DNA of 64,000 nucleotides, taken from NCBI GenBank assembly GCA_030141605.1, contig JAQGDQ010000235.1:186001-250000 (forward strand), in the 5' to 3' direction. A program made the translations under genes and the position numbers. A model generated the notes under the pieces. The model saw only the letters and a program-made list of their open reading frames with translations. It did no database searches and was not told where the DNA came from. Each line of letters opens with the position of its first letter. Positions within the stretch are counted from its first letter, which is position 1. The stretch comes from Tubiluchus corallicola. Lineage: Eukaryota > Priapulida > Priapulimorpha > Priapulimorphida > Tubiluchidae. Below, in pieces: positions 1 through 13,879 of this stretch.

Positions 1-1199
1 TATCTTATTTACATCTATGTTTGGCTGAGAATTGAAAAAAATAGAAAACAAAAAGAGGGAGAGGGAAATAACTGCATCTCAAAATTTAAATTAGGCATTC
101 TATTTCTTTGCATCCAATGCTAAGCAGCTGTTTAACATCATCTGTCTTACGCTGAGTTTAGAAGTGAAATATCTGCTCAGAAAAACTAACTTCTCCCAGC
201 TCTTTCTCTATCTAATTTTAAAGGCGTATAAAACTCCCTTAAGCATTTCCATAACATGCACGACAGATGCTTTTTCTTGACGATGTTTCGTGAAAATTTA
301 ATAAATCGAGATCAGACTTATTTATATATTACAAAGGCAAATTTCAGTCTCTTTACATTCTATTAAAAGGGTGTTATGAAAAAAGGCACAAATCTGTGAA
401 TGCTGGGAATGGCTTTTCTAGCAGTCAGCCATCCATTTATTGACTAAGTCTAGCATTATTTACTTTGTTTTCTAAGTACACATGCTGTGAACTCTCAAAC
501 TGTTTCCGTACTTGCCTTTTGCAGCATAAATGTAGTGGCGTCACTATTACAAAGACCCGCAAAACTTTAATTACTTATGCAGTTATTGCAGTATAACTAT
601 AACAGTGAACAATTTTCTGATTTTTGCTTGCTTTAAGTAAAATTAAATAAAGAAGTGACTTGAACATTATTATTATTAGTGTTTGTGGTCACTATACTGA
701 AGTTTTAAAATAATTGACATTAAAATTAAAAATAACAGACCGTGTACACTATTTTGGCAAATACATGAAAATTTTAAACGTTTGAATATAATTAATTGGT
801 TCGTTTTTACACTATCTGCACAAAGGTATGGCAATAAAAAGGTACCAGGAACATAAATTAATATGCATGCCATGACTGACTTGTGAGACCTATTTACGAT
901 AAAAGTTTGTGTTTAGTCTGCAAGTACTTTATTTTAATAGCTATGATCTGTGTGTTGTTTGGTAGTTTAAATTTAACTTATTAACTTCAGTTCCATATTT
1001 TATATAAAGCTTTATTGAAGCATATGCTTCATGATTATAATCTTTGCAATTTTTGTAATTAATGAGGATAATAATATGAATGAATTACTCATATTTTCTA
1101 ACTACGGTACTACCTGCATTAGGATTGTTTTTTGTGGAAATGGTGCAAACTCATATTCACCTGTCTGTAAAAATCTATCAACTGTATTGCTAAACCTCT
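1..1199. other. AT-rich non-coding stretch, nothing recognised
   Basis: No splice-bounded cysteine-rich exon, RNA gene or mobile-element protein is visible on either strand. The short open frames here lack recognisable motifs and are what AT-rich DNA gives by chance. It may be intron or upstream sequence of the Kazal/lustrin gene. Confidence 0.5.
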
Positions 1200-1690
1200 A
1201 TTTTATAATTTTAACAAGTCATTTTCAACGGGTATAGTACCAGACTCTCTGTAAAAGGATAATCCAATCGTTAAAAACGGTGACAAGTCCTAACTGGAAA
1301 TTTATAGACCCATTTCAATTCTTCCCCATTTTGCCAAAATTCTTGAAAGAGTAATGTATAATAGACTATTAAGTTTCATGAAAAAACATACCATATAGCC
1401 ACAGTCTCTCTACTTACATGGCTCCACTTGAACTTCTTGATCTAATATCAAATGCAATTGACAATAATGAATTTACAATTTGTATCTTTATTCATTTATT
1501 TAAGGCCTTTGATACTGTTGACTATAAAATCTTAGCTAAATTAAACAACTATGGTGTCAAAGGTCTGCTTTTACAGTGCTTTACATAAGAGAATGCAGTC
1601 AGCACTAATAGACAACACATTGTCTTCTTTGAAGCATATCAGTTATGGTGTCCCACATTAGAGCATTAGATACTTAGTTTAATATTATGA
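1200..1690 (+). mobile_element. Degenerate LINE reverse transcriptase fragment
   Basis: Translating across several frameshifts and stops gives the order typical of a non-LTR reverse transcriptase. Near 1290-1345 is a block like NYRPISILP, then a LAKILERV-like block, and at about 1495-1560 a segment reading LFKAFDTVDYKIL followed by NYGVKG. These match the RT fingers and palm of Jockey/CR1-type LINEs. The YxDD box and the endonuclease are absent, so this is a broken fragment with no intact frame. Family level is inferred from motif order only; the clade is not determined. Confidence 0.75.
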
Positions 1691-3404
1691 ATTTATGAAG
1701 ATATTTATGGAGCTAATAATAATGATTATATTGTTGTAAAAATACAATTGTAAATTGTCACAATAACGTCACTTAACTTTTATGATTTCACTTCACAATA
1801 ACTAAACATATACATGATTTTATCAAAATTACTGCACAGGAAAAAACATTGCATTTCACATAATAGATATCACAAAATAACAAAATACATTATAAGCACA
1901 TTATAAGTACATGTGGACTAGTGGACTATCGAACTGACACGTGTCAAATAGTCAGCGTATACTTATATAGCGTAGCTTATATAAACTTTAGAAAGAGGCC
2001 AGTCAACAGCCGGTGCATATCAGGCCAGGTGATCAAGCCAGCGTAAACTATATGTACGAAAACCACTTAGGTAACCTATAGATCGACACGTACAGATTAT
2101 TTATGAGGAACAGGAAATATTAAGCAGACTAAATGTATTTAAAGTGAAAGAAAAGATTTTGAAGGAACAAACCTGCAATGTTAATAAAAATACGAAAAAG
2201 GAAAAATAACTAAAATTGAACTTACGACCTTTTCGTCGCGACAATAGCTAATGTATTACACCAGTTGCTACAGCCATCTTGAAAGTGACGTTGATTCCAA
2301 AATAATTATCTAACAGTGCTAAATTTTATAATGCTTAGACAAAATGAGCAATTTTTTATGATTCATTTGGAATATATGTTGGTAAGTCGACGACCGTTTT
2401 CTCTTTTGCTCATTTCTTTTTGTATCTTGTTCTTAGTCTAGCAGTATTTTGATTCAACAAAGTTGAATTGATAAAAATGACCTGCTTATTGTTTATGTAA
2501 TAAATCATTAAGTGAATTATTTAATATAATTGATCTTGTTCTGGTTGTGTGACAGGCATATTGAAAACCTCGACCATTTTTGTAACAGAATAATAATCTT
2601 TTTCTGCAAACTTGTTTTGAGTTAGCCTACATTTTGTGTGCAATAATTTTGGTGACCATTTTCCATTAATTTTTCAAGCCGGCAACAGCTTTTTTGTATT
2701 CAGCATACCCATGCCCATACCATACCCATAAGACTGGCTATGTTGGCCAATTTTAAAAAATACCCCTAGAATTTTATAGAAGCACGCTGGTGATCTTCTA
2801 GTCTAGTGATGGCTATTTTGAAAGCGGTCGTCATTTTTGAAATGAAAATGACAGAAATGGATTCTAATGTCCAACTACACTTTGAATAGATGTCGTAACG
2901 GCTTTTTAATGTTAATTTTCTCGACTTTCTTTTAATTTACATTGGTTTTACAAAACAAAATTGGCGGCCATTTCGTTTTTGCATTTTTAGCACCTTTCGG
3001 CTAATTTTTTAGGATGTCAAAAGCTTTTTTCCAATTGAACTTAGACTAATTGACAAAACTGGCTGTTGCCCACTTTCAGAAAATAAAACATCCCCAGAAC
3101 TTTATAAAAGCACTTTTCGGGTTTTGGGCATGGACTACACCAGCTAGGCCTTTATGTTTCTCCTGATTATGACAGTCCAGGTTCATCCCTTGTAGAGTAG
3201 GTTGACCATTTCAGAATTTCTATGTGGCTTTGCACTCTTATTAATAATAAGCTTGCATTTAAGATTATAAATAATTGATGAATTACAGAAATTTCACTGT
3301 TAATATTAATCAAAAATGATGATCATCAAGTTGGTTATAATCTGTCTCATGTGGGTGATCTAACACTAGAAATGCTGAAATTGTTGACCATTTATGAGGG
3401 ATGA
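1691..3404. repeat. Non-coding, with diverged ~320 bp tandem repeat units
   Basis: No gene seen. From about 2560 to 3120 the sequence repeats itself loosely. The phrase around 2745-2790 (a TTAAAAAATACCCC-like block, then TAGAATTTTATAGAAGCAC) returns near 3070-3115 as a related block with GAACTTTATAAAAGCAC. Phrases such as GGCGGCCATTT and GGTCGTCATTT also recur on both sides. The spacing suggests two or three old units of roughly 320 bp. The rest of the stretch holds nothing I recognise. Confidence 0.4.
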
Positions 3405-3410
3405 ACTTTA

Positions 3411-3485
3411 GACTAAGTGGCCTAGTGGTTATGACACGGCTTTGTAAGCCAAAGAACCCTGGTTTAAATCTGAGCTTTTCGAAAT
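3411..3485 (+). repeat. tRNA-like sequence (SINE head or tRNA-Thr pseudogene)
   Basis: An A-box-like TGGCCTAGTGG starts at 3418, and a degenerate B box, GGTTTAAATCT, lies about 50 bases downstream at 3461-3471. Between them is a 7-base anticodon-loop-like TTTGTAA closed by GGC/GCC, which would read anticodon TGT (Thr). A T-run follows at 3490. The acceptor stem and T-stem do not pair well and the B box has lost its central C, so this is not a functional tRNA. The internal pol III promoter order fits a tRNA-derived SINE or a decayed tRNA copy. Confidence 0.45.
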
Positions 3486-3656
3486 TTTCATTTTTTTTTC
3501 TCATGTTTGGTATCAAAATTCAATTAATCGTTTGTCTTTACCATCGACATGCTAAAAATAATTATTGTAAAACCTTTTTTTTGTGTATTGATGTGTTGTA
3601 ATGCTAGTTCACTTTTCTGCTAGTATTTACCCAATCTAAAATTTTATCTTGTCTAG

Positions 3657-3836
3657 AGGCTTTTTGTGGGGATTTTGACTGTCCACCGTATGGTGACCCT
3701 ATTTGTGCAACTAAAGCTGATAACATGGAACCCTTGCCAGATGACATGAAAAGTTGGCCAAGCCCTTGTGACTTGGCCTGTGCAATGATAAAGAATCCTT
3801 CATTACGTAATCTCACTCTCACCAGATGTTCACAAG
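3657..3836 (+). CDS. Exon K1: divergent Kazal domain
   Basis: The exon runs from acceptor TCTAG to donor G|GTACGT and reads (E)AFCGDFDCPPYGDP-I-C and onward. Six cysteines are present with the Kazal order: C1-x4-C2-x7-C3, a 20-residue C3-C4 loop, then C4-x3-C5 (CDLAC) and a final C6 in LTRCSQ. It differs from the other eight Kazal exons in two ways: the C3-C4 loop is twice the usual 10 residues, and the hallmark G-T/S-D-G after C3 is replaced by ATKADN. The residue two after C2, the usual P1 contact, is proline. It may therefore be structural rather than inhibitory. It is the most upstream exon recognised; the true start lies further upstream. Confidence 0.75.
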
Positions 3837-3933
3837 GTACGTGGCATTGTTTTTGAACACCATCGAAAATATCATATTGATAGTCACAGTTGTTGTTGTT
3901 AAACTTCAAAAGAAGGTTTGGTATATATATACG

Positions 3934-4136
3934 CATGCGCAAGACTTACGAGATGATGACATCATTAGTATGATTGCGACATGCACAGTTAATCACTCAT
4001 CCACTTACCTTTCATTAGAATTACCATCCAACATGATCAGTCGACTGAGGAGGAAGCTACTGCCGAGAGCGCCTTTAAGACAATTCCCACAATCGTACTG
4101 ATGACGTCATCATCTCGTAAGTCTAGGTCATGCGCA
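3934..4136. mobile_element. Short MITE with ~34 bp terminal inverted repeats
   Basis: The sequence at 3943-3976 (starting GACTTACGAGATGATGAC) is matched by the reverse complement of 4090-4123 with only three differences over 34 bases, all transitions. GCGCA-containing ends flank both arms. The total span is about 200 bp and there is no coding capacity. It sits in the intron about 100 bp after the K1 donor. No clear target duplication was found, so the superfamily is undetermined. Confidence 0.65.
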
Positions 4137-4760
4137 ACACAAACATTTTTTGCAATTTTCAATTAACTTCCCAATGAGCCATCGTGTGTACGAATCGGTC
4201 ACCATAAAGGAAAATATATGGCATTGAATACCAAAAAAAGCTCAAAATTCACGTCGTAATCACAGGTGGGCTTGAACTTTTGTCCACGACTGTATGTATT
4301 AATTTAATACAGTCGTATGTTAATACTAGTACATATTGCTATTACTGCTTTTGTCGAAAGTTGTTGAATGCTGGTAATACTAAATTGTATTACTAATACA
4401 TACATTACTAATACACTAATGACAGCCTATTCAGGACGGAATTTACTCAGGAACGTTTGCATAGCAATTAGTGCTATACAAATTTAAAGTTGTGTAACAA
4501 TTTAACAGGTTTGTGTGTCATATTTTAATTGTGTATCGTAACAACAAGGTTTTAACAGAAGCGTCAACATAAAATAAAGATGTTGAAAGTCTTGCCGGAG
4601 AAGCATTTTTTAAGTGGCGCAAGTGATGTTTTAGTTGATCTCTTCAGGGTTGCCACACAGTTTTTGGGTGCACAACATTTTCTTTCCCAACATGTGTAGC
4701 CAAAAATTTATCTGTATAACTAACTTGCAATGAGTTAGTGATAGTTATACATGAGCTCAG
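4137..4760. other. Intron sequence, nothing recognised
   Basis: AT-rich intronic DNA between the MITE and the 3' tail of the minus-strand LINE. No exon-like, RNA-like or mobile-element motif was seen. Confidence 0.5.
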
Positions 4761-4762
4761 CA

Positions 4763-6600
<1,838 letters not shown>

Positions 6601-7158
6601 TGTTCATGATCACAATAAATATCTAATTTTCTCAAATAAACATTTCCTGGGGGGCTTTTTTCCTTAAAATCTCATTGCTGTTAACCAATCAGATTTCAGG
6701 CCATCGTACGTTTGTTTTCTACGTATGAAATACGTTAAATGTATTTTTGTTGCAATCTTGAATAAAAAATACAATTTTAACAAAATGCAAGATTTTTGAG
6801 TTGCCTGAAATTCTAGTCGACAAACAAATATTTTACCAATTGCAAGTTAGACAAAAAGACCTCAAAAATGTTTAGAACAGAGCAATATGTAGTTCAAGCT
6901 CTAATTTGAAACAACATGTGACTATAGAATTTGCTTTTTGATTGTGATTAAGTTTAAATTTTTTCTTTCATTTGTTTTGTTGAAAATTTAAAGTGCATAT
7001 TTTCTTTTAAGGTATATTTCTGTGATTGGAAAAATGAATTGTTAAATAAAAAAACTGGCCTTTTAGCAAGTGTTTAATTGATGATTTTCATATTTAGAAT
7101 AAATATCTATGGTAATGATTAGTTAGTTTTTATTTTTGTTGTTTTTGTATTTTTTCAG
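6601..7158. other. Intron upstream of K2
   Basis: No gene or element recognised. The last part (about 7020-7080) resembles the sequence just upstream of exon K7 (about 42190-42260), which supports a joint duplication of exon and intron. Confidence 0.5.
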
Positions 7159-7326
7159 ATATTGGTCTTCCCCTTGAAAAATTATATACACCATTGTGTC
7201 CATGTCCTTTGATCTTACGACCTACATGTGGAAGCGATGGCAAATTATATGACAATCCTTGTTTGTTAGAGTGTGCTGCTATGAGTAATCCAGACTTAAG
7301 GAGGGTAGACACCAGAGATTGTTTTG
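7159..7326 (+). CDS. Exon K2: non-classical Kazal domain
   Basis: Acceptor TTTTTCAG, donor G|GTAGGA, 168 bp. The domain reads TPLCPCPLILRPTCGSDGKL and on to a terminal DCF. Cysteine spacing is C1-x1-C2-x7-C3-x10-C4-x3-C5-x15-C6, with GSDGKLYDN after C3, the classic Kazal core. The C-x-C start is that of non-classical invertebrate Kazal inhibitors such as the sea anemone elastase inhibitor type. The predicted P1 residue, two after C2, is leucine, which would favour elastase-, chymotrypsin- or subtilisin-like targets. The split codon with K1 is G|AT (Asp). Exon and following intron are clearly similar to exon K7 and its intron. Confidence 0.93.
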
Positions 7327-7801
7327 GTAGGATTTTCTTATCTGTTTGTCTTAAAATGTAATATATGATTTATACATTTTTGTAAGATGATCTTGTAATG
7401 ATTTTAAGCTGCTATAAAACCCATTAAATATTTTGTAGTTTCTTGGAGGCTGTGATGAGCTTGACCGCTTTGCCCCTAATGGCTTTCTTTGTTACTTTTT
7501 GGTCAATTAAGTTATTATGGCACTATCAAATTACTTGCATCAGCACTTTTTCTTGCAGAGTGAGTGTGTGAATGATAGATTTCAGTAAACGTTATGTATA
7601 AATGGAATATAATACATAATGTATTCAAAAAACATGATGCATAACACTGTCACCTCTTTGTTTTGTCTTTTAGCTTTTTGTGGAATTTTTTTATAAAATT
7701 TGTTATGTACTGCTGCCAAGTAAATTCTAAATGAAACAGTTTTATAAATTACTACACCAGCTTTTTTAAGTGAACTAAGTTTAGTTTTTTGTTTTATCTA
7801 G

Positions 7802-7957
7802 ATGTACAACCTGAGTGCAATTGTACTTTGGCAAGACCTCATCCTGTATGTTTTCAAATAAACAATGAAAGGAAGACATTTGATAACCCATGCGAATTTG
7901 AGTGTGCTTTAAAGCAACTCCAAATCGAAGGCGACACAAAAGTTGTTCCCTGTTATG
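7802..7957 (+). CDS. Exon K3: divergent Kazal domain
   Basis: Acceptor ATCTAG, donor G|GTAAAT, 156 bp; it lies only 475 bp after K2. The domain reads PECNCTLARPHPVCFQINNE and continues to CEFEC and a final PC. All six cysteines are kept: C-x1-C-x8-C-x13-C-x3-C-x15-C. The GTDG loop is replaced and three residues longer, while FDNPC before C4 is conserved. The predicted P1 is leucine (C2-Thr-Leu). The divergence of the loop next to the binding site suggests changed or lost inhibitory activity. Splice phase and length agree with the neighbours, so it is taken as a genuine exon. Confidence 0.85.
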
Positions 7958-8071
7958 GTAAATATTGTTGTATTTCCTTTAATTTGCAAACGTAAGTAAG
8001 GAGTGAAAACTTGGTCCACAGGAGTGTTTTCTTGTCTAACCAGTACCAAGCAGTTTTTTATGAAGTGATTG

Positions 8072-9192
8072 AATATGGCACAAATGGAAGAGTAGGTAAA
8101 AATGCTGCAGGAAAAATGCCACAACTGGGAAAGTGAGTAAAAATGGTACAGGTATAAATGGCCTATGAAAAAAATGGCACAGGAAAAGATGGCAAAGTAA
8201 AAATGGCAAACTTAATAAAATATGACTTTGGTTAGAGTTATTAGGGGATAATTATTTTTCTTATTTTGACCTTTGCCGCGGAAGTTATGCTTCAATATAG
8301 TTTGTTTGTCTGTTTGATTGTTTTTTGTATGTCATTGTAGTAAGCCTATTAACAAAAATACTTAAAAGATTTCTGTGAAACTTCGTAGAAAAGGCGGTTG
8401 TGTATAGGGTTCTAAAATGGGTGTTTTTTGCCTGTACTTTTTCTGAGCAAAACATGGCCGAGCACTATGTACAAAGACATTCGCACTTCGTGGCAGTCTC
8501 AAAGGGAGCTTAATTTTTTATTCTTCATGAGGACAAACAACTACAAGCTAGTTCCAGGTTCCATTTTGAATAATTCTCGCTTGGAAAACTGTTTAATGCT
8601 GTCAATAACCTTTGCATATTATTATATATACCCTTATAAGCTGACTGGGTATGTAAATACTGATGTGGTATTAAACAGTTTTGGAATGCTAATCTAAACC
8701 ACAGGCTTCATGACAACATAGTATCAAATGTGACTTTGCATTGGCCAATCAGTCTAGTTTTTCTCGACCAATTTTTCAAGCGCGCAACCTGCTCTTGTGC
8801 ACTCGAGAGTACTGTGTTCTCAGCCATGACCAGCTACGGGTTTCATATAATTTTTATTGGTTTGAATTAATAAAGTTTTTAAATCAACTAAGATTAGCTG
8901 AATTGTTGTTAAATCCTTTCAACCTGGTTTACATTTTATTTCAATGTGTGTTAGCTGTAAATACTTGCTTAGTGTTTCCTTTTTACTTTTTTTTCATATT
9001 TTTCTGTTGATTGAAAATTATGAACGTGGGTACCATAGACAACAGCGCAATACTTATATACGTGACCATCACCAAAAAATTTTTCTCTGCCATTTGTACC
9101 TTGCCATTTTTCTTGTGCCATTATTTACTTTTTCATTTGTGCTATTTTACCTGTGCCATTTTTACTCTGCCATTTTTTCTTGTGCCATGTTA
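8072..9192. mobile_element. Element edged by inverted arrays of an ATGGCACAAATGG-type minisatellite
   Basis: At 8072-8213 an imperfect tandem array repeats phrases such as AAAATGGCACA and GGAAAAGTAGG. At about 9082-9192 the same vocabulary appears in reverse complement (TGTGCCATTTTT, CTTGCCATTTTT). The two arrays face each other across about 870 bp of non-coding DNA, as in foldback-type elements with repeated inverted ends. A third array of the same family lies at 38085-38212. No transposase is seen, and exact ends and target duplication are uncertain. Confidence 0.55.
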
Positions 9193-9512
9193 ACCATGCA
9201 CCATTCAAAACTGCATGTTAGCCATTGTTCATTCCATTTATAATGCAAAACAAACTGTATAGTTATTTGAATTGTTGGATGTAAAGTCCAGACTGTGTCA
9301 CAGCATTTGAAAACATCACATCACCAGAAAGAATCGATTAATTTTCCAAAGGCTTTTGAAAAAAATCAATTCACGATGAGTTTTAATTTTAGTTGAACGC
9401 AGCTCAGCAAATAATCATGCATTATCAATGCTATAATAACTTCAAAATGAGTCACTTTTTTCTGATTTTTGTAACCAAAAATAAAATATCACGTAATGCT
9501 TCTGCAATTTGT
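9193..9512. other. Intron sequence, nothing recognised
   Basis: AT-rich DNA between the foldback-like element and the long inverted repeat; no supported feature. Confidence 0.5.
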
Positions 9513-11145
9513 CAATGTAAAAACAAAAAGATCAATAAACTACTACACGTATTATCAAAAATAAACCCTTTAGCAATATTTCTGCACCTACGATGCTGGC
9601 AAAGTTATAATGTATACATAACCTATTAAAGCTCTTTTTAAAACAGTAATCAAACAGTGATCGATCTAATCAGTAAATGGTTGAAGCTACTTTAGTGGTT
9701 GACAGCAGCCAAAAATTCATAACCAAAACACACAATTCACTTATGATAAACATTTTAGTAAGACTACTAGCTCAATTTAGTATTTTACGATACAGTTTTT
9801 CTGTTGCGGTACAGCTATAAAATTCCCATCTTTCAACTGTTGTTTTTAAATGCTATGTCAAATATTTTTTGTTATCTTAAAAAACAAGTCGCGGCTTCGT
9901 ATAAATTTGTAAGCTCAGGCAAGCTCGGCAAAGTTTCCAATGATAAATAAAAAAGTAAAAAATTCTTCATGTTGAATTTAATAACTAGCAAAAGAATTTT
10001 GCGCATAAACCAACGACAACACACATCAATCACACCATACCCACCCTCGGCATACCTTGCTTACAGCACAATATAAGCCATGCCACCCACACCAGACCAC
10101 ATACACTATGCCACCCTCAGCGTACCACTTACACCATGCCACACCTGCCTTGTGACCCTATCCACACCACACTAATATTAGACATACTTTTCTAAACAAT
10201 TCATTATAAGTTATCAGTGCTGTGGAGTAAAATAATGCTTTTCAACTTTAAAAACTATTTTAAAAGTGCGATGTTTCAAAAACACCAAAAGGTTGTTTTC
10301 AAACCATAATTAAGATCGTGATTTTTGCTTGCAGTTCGTTAGCCCATTCTCTAGCTTTATACATGTATAATAATTATTAATGTACATCTCACTCAGAGTC
10401 ATAGTAGCTGACTAACTGTTTGTCCAGCTTTTGCAACTTACGTGCCATAAATGAGTTGATGCAGATTCATGCATTTTGTTCAGCTTCTATGTTTCTTACT
10501 TAAAAAATGTTTTACAATTTTTTATCATTATTAACTAGACGTTATGACTGGGTAACTAGCAGGACTTTAAAATAGTGGTTAGCAAATTTTTAACTAACTG
10601 TTTGAAAATTCTAGCAATTTGTGTTCTCATTAAAATGCTAGAAAATGTAATATATATGTGTATGTGTGTTGTGTGTTGTCGTTAGTTTATGTGCAAAATT
10701 CTTTTACTAGCTATTAAATTAAACATGCAGAATTTTTTACTTTTTTATTTATCATTGGTAACTTTGCCAAGCTTGCCTGCATGAGCTTACAAATTTATAT
10801 GAAGCTGCAACTTCTTCTTCTTGACATAGCATTTAAAAACAACAGTTGAAAGATGGAAATGTTATAGCTATGCTACAAATCGAGCTTGTAGTTTTACTAA
10901 AATGTTTATCATAAGTGAATTGTGTGTTTTGGTTATGAATTTTTTACTGCTGTCAACCACTAAAGTAGCTGCAGCCATTTACTGATTAGATCGATCACTG
11001 TTTGATTACTGTTTTAAAAAGACTTTTATAGGCTATGTAAACATTATAATTTTGCCAGCATCGTAGGTGCAGAAAGGGTTTATTTTTGATAATATGTGTA
11101 GTAGTTTATTGATTGTTTTGTTTATTTATTTATATATATACATTG
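9513..11145. mobile_element. Long inverted repeat element (~500 bp arms, ~640 bp spacer)
   Basis: The left arm (about 9513-10028) matches the reverse complement of the right arm (about 10667-11145) along most of its length. Examples are ATCAATAAACTACTACAC at the outer end, CAGTAATCAAACAGTGATCG in the middle, and GCATAAACCAACGACAAC at the inner end. The spacer is non-coding and includes a C/A-rich stretch at 10020-10160 with short CCACACCA-like repeats. Outer ends read CAATGTA...TACATTG. There is no open frame for a transposase and no certain target duplication. It fits a foldback or long-TIR non-autonomous DNA element; an inverted duplication is the alternative. Confidence 0.75.
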
Positions 11146-11364
11146 TTTATTTTTGTTAGAAATTGTATGTAAAGAAAGTTCTCCTATACACTTCCTATCA
11201 AAACTGCTTAAAATGCACAGACAGGGAAAAAAATTAAAGAACTTGTTTTTTAGAATTAAGTTTGTGCAATAATTTTGCTAGGAAAAGTTTATTTGCACTT
11301 ATTTGCATTTTTAAGTAATTGATAGCCAGAAGTTATGTTTAGTTAAACACAATTTCTGATTTAG

Positions 11365-11508
11365 CGCCGCCTGTGATGTGTCGTTGCCCTCTGGACATGA
11401 ATCCTGTTTGTGGAACAGATGGAAAGAAATATGAGAGTAGATGTCATTTACAGTGTGTGGCAAAGTTGGTTTCAGGTCTATACAATGCAAACAACACGGA
11501 TTGTTTAA
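11365..11508 (+). CDS. Exon K4: non-classical Kazal domain
   Basis: Acceptor TGATTTAG, donor A|GTAAGA, 144 bp. It reads PPVMCRCPLDMNPVCGTDGK, then CHLQC and a final DCL. Spacing is C-x1-C-x7-C-x10-C-x3-C-x15-C, with the intact GTDGKKY core, so this is one of the best Kazal matches in the window. The predicted P1 is leucine. Its last base is A, giving the split codon A|TT (Ile) with the lustrin exon L1. The K9-to-L3 junction uses the same codon, one of several signs of block duplication. A 10.4 kb intron follows. Confidence 0.95.
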
Positions 11509-13879
11509 GTAAGATCTTCTTTTTTCAGATTTCTTCACTTTACAGTTTCATCCATTTTTCAGTTTTTACTATTGCTAGTATACTAACTATTAAGCTGCCA
11601 CGCATATGAGAAACTGCGTATGAGACTCAAAAATATGTTTTCTATACTTTTTGTGCATATCTTGAACCTTCAAGACGACATGAAAGGAAGATCAGACATA
11701 AGTCATTGTCACAAAATAAATTTTCCTTTAGAGGCTGTTGTTAATTAAATAATTTGTCTATTTTTGTAAGGTATTAATGTAGAGTCCAGTTTGAAATAAT
11801 AAAAGTAAAAGGCAACACTTAGCACTTAATAATTTACTTAGGTTTAACACACTACAACAAAAATGAAATTTAAAGCAGTAACCTCAGTTTAGGTAAATTA
11901 AAAAACCATGAAATATAATTTTAACAATACAATTAGTTTTGTACTACATTGTTCATTTACTTTTTGGAAATTTGAGATTAAAAAAATATAAAACATAAAA
12001 ATCTTACAAATTTTATCATACAAAAGCTGAATCTGTGTAGTGCAATTATAAGAATTTATAGATACAGTTGAAATCTTGTTGATAAGAAGTTTAATTAAGA
12101 ATTAGCATTGTATTTTAAAACCTAAATCACTACTGTTCAGCTGATGCAAGTCTAGCTCATGTTACACTGTTACAGAAAAATCTGGAGAAATCTGAGCCGT
12201 CTTACTAGGTTTAGTAGAGGTACTGTAACATGACGGAATTTTGGTCTAAGGACTTTAAACAAAATATGTAAATTGTTTAAACTCTACGGAAGTCGTTACC
12301 TGATTAATTGTTAATAGGTAGTCTAGTGATTACTGGATATAACCTCAATGTCCAATCACCCAATATAAATTAACTCAAAACAGTAAATAATTACTATAAA
12401 GAAATCAACACTTTTGTAGGTTTATAGAAATTAAAGCTGTGTTAACTTTATAAAATCTAAAGGATGTAAACGACAGTGAAATTTGTTGTATGATGGTAAA
12501 GTAAAGCTTTAATACACTGACAAAATGGTTTTCTAATCAGAATTACAATTTATGAGAAATACGCAGGGTGTGCACAAAGTAAAGAGCCATTCCCGAAGTA
12601 ATGAAGGGATAGTAAGAAGGCAAGTTAGTGAGAGGCACCATAGACTGTACTTCACCAACAGGCCTGTGTCTTTTTACTAGCTTCACTTCAAGAACTTAAT
12701 GATCGATGTGTTACAAACAATTAATAATCCTCTAGATATTGAGACTGCATACATCAACACTATGGCAAATGACAGTCTGTCCCATACCAAAATATGGCTT
12801 TGCACCTCAGATTAATGCATATAGGATAGTTGAATTTGACAGAGAGTCTGGTCTACCAACATCACCAGCTACAGCTACACCAATCTAACTATTGTCGGCT
12901 CCAAAATCACTTTCATGTTGTTGCCAACATTTATTCATTGCTTTTTATTAACATGGCTGCTATTAACATCCAAACGTAAGCAGCTCTCTACCTGAACTAA
13001 CTTTTTTAGGTCACGGTTCTGGCTTCCACTCACTATACATGTACACTGTCGATGTGTATCTATATGGTATATCTAAAATTACATCTCCATGCAGATGTGC
13101 AAAACAAGTGAAGTTTATATGAGGAAACATATATCTTGGTTTCAACATATTGAATATTCATCCATGATGATCATCCATTCTGTAATTCAATCACTGACAG
13201 GGAGTTAGTTGGTACAAAGGTAAATAAAGGTTTTGGGCTACCCCCATTAACTAAATTAAACAAGGATCTGTCTTCAATTAGCTTAAATAAAAACTCAGGA
13301 TAAGAAAGTAACAGCCATCTGGTGGCAAAATAAGTCAGAAATGATACAACATAAATTGATGTAAATAAGCAAATGACAGCAGACATATCATATCCAAAAT
13401 GTTACAGGTGCCAATGTGAATAAATGCCATTGAAGGAGCCTGGATCTCTAAAGTTCAGAGCTTGCTGTTAACGCCTATTAAATCCATTCATGTTTAGCAG
13501 CCAACTTCACAAGCATTAAAACAATAGAAGCAGTAAACAGTAGAAACTGCAGCAACTGGAATCAGAATGAAAATCAAAGATCAAACATCAGAAAAAAGCT
13601 TTTGGGGGTATATTTCGACCTCTCCCCCAAAGTGCGGGATTTGCGAGAAAACGAAAAAAGCTCTAGTGCAATAGTGTCTAGACTTATACATTATTTCCTA
13701 GTCATGTGACCAATTGTTTATTCTTGAGACCATGCACCTTGTGGCTTTAATGCGTTCTTTTTAACCATGTACCCTAAAATGTTTGTCTTCTGTTGTGGAA
13801 TATTACATTTTCGGTATCACTATAAGGCCTGCACTTTTGAAACAACACAGTATCTTGCAACTTGAAACAACGATTTCAC
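11509..13879. other. Start of a 10.4 kb intron; no gene recognised
   Basis: No Kazal- or lustrin-like exon, RNA gene or clear mobile-element motif was found in 11509-13400. From roughly 13400 upward the minus strand becomes loosely compatible with the downstream end of the decayed Ty3/Gypsy pol at 13880-14560, but without motifs strong enough to annotate. Confidence 0.45.

Noticed and set aside
1911-2110. Possible LTR sharing the 11-mer TAGTGGACTAT with the 3' end of the Gypsy element
   Set aside because: A single short match without further alignment, primer site or target duplication is not enough.
3411-3485. Functional tRNA-Thr gene
   Set aside because: Acceptor and T stems do not pair and the B box is degenerate; kept only as a tRNA-like repeat.
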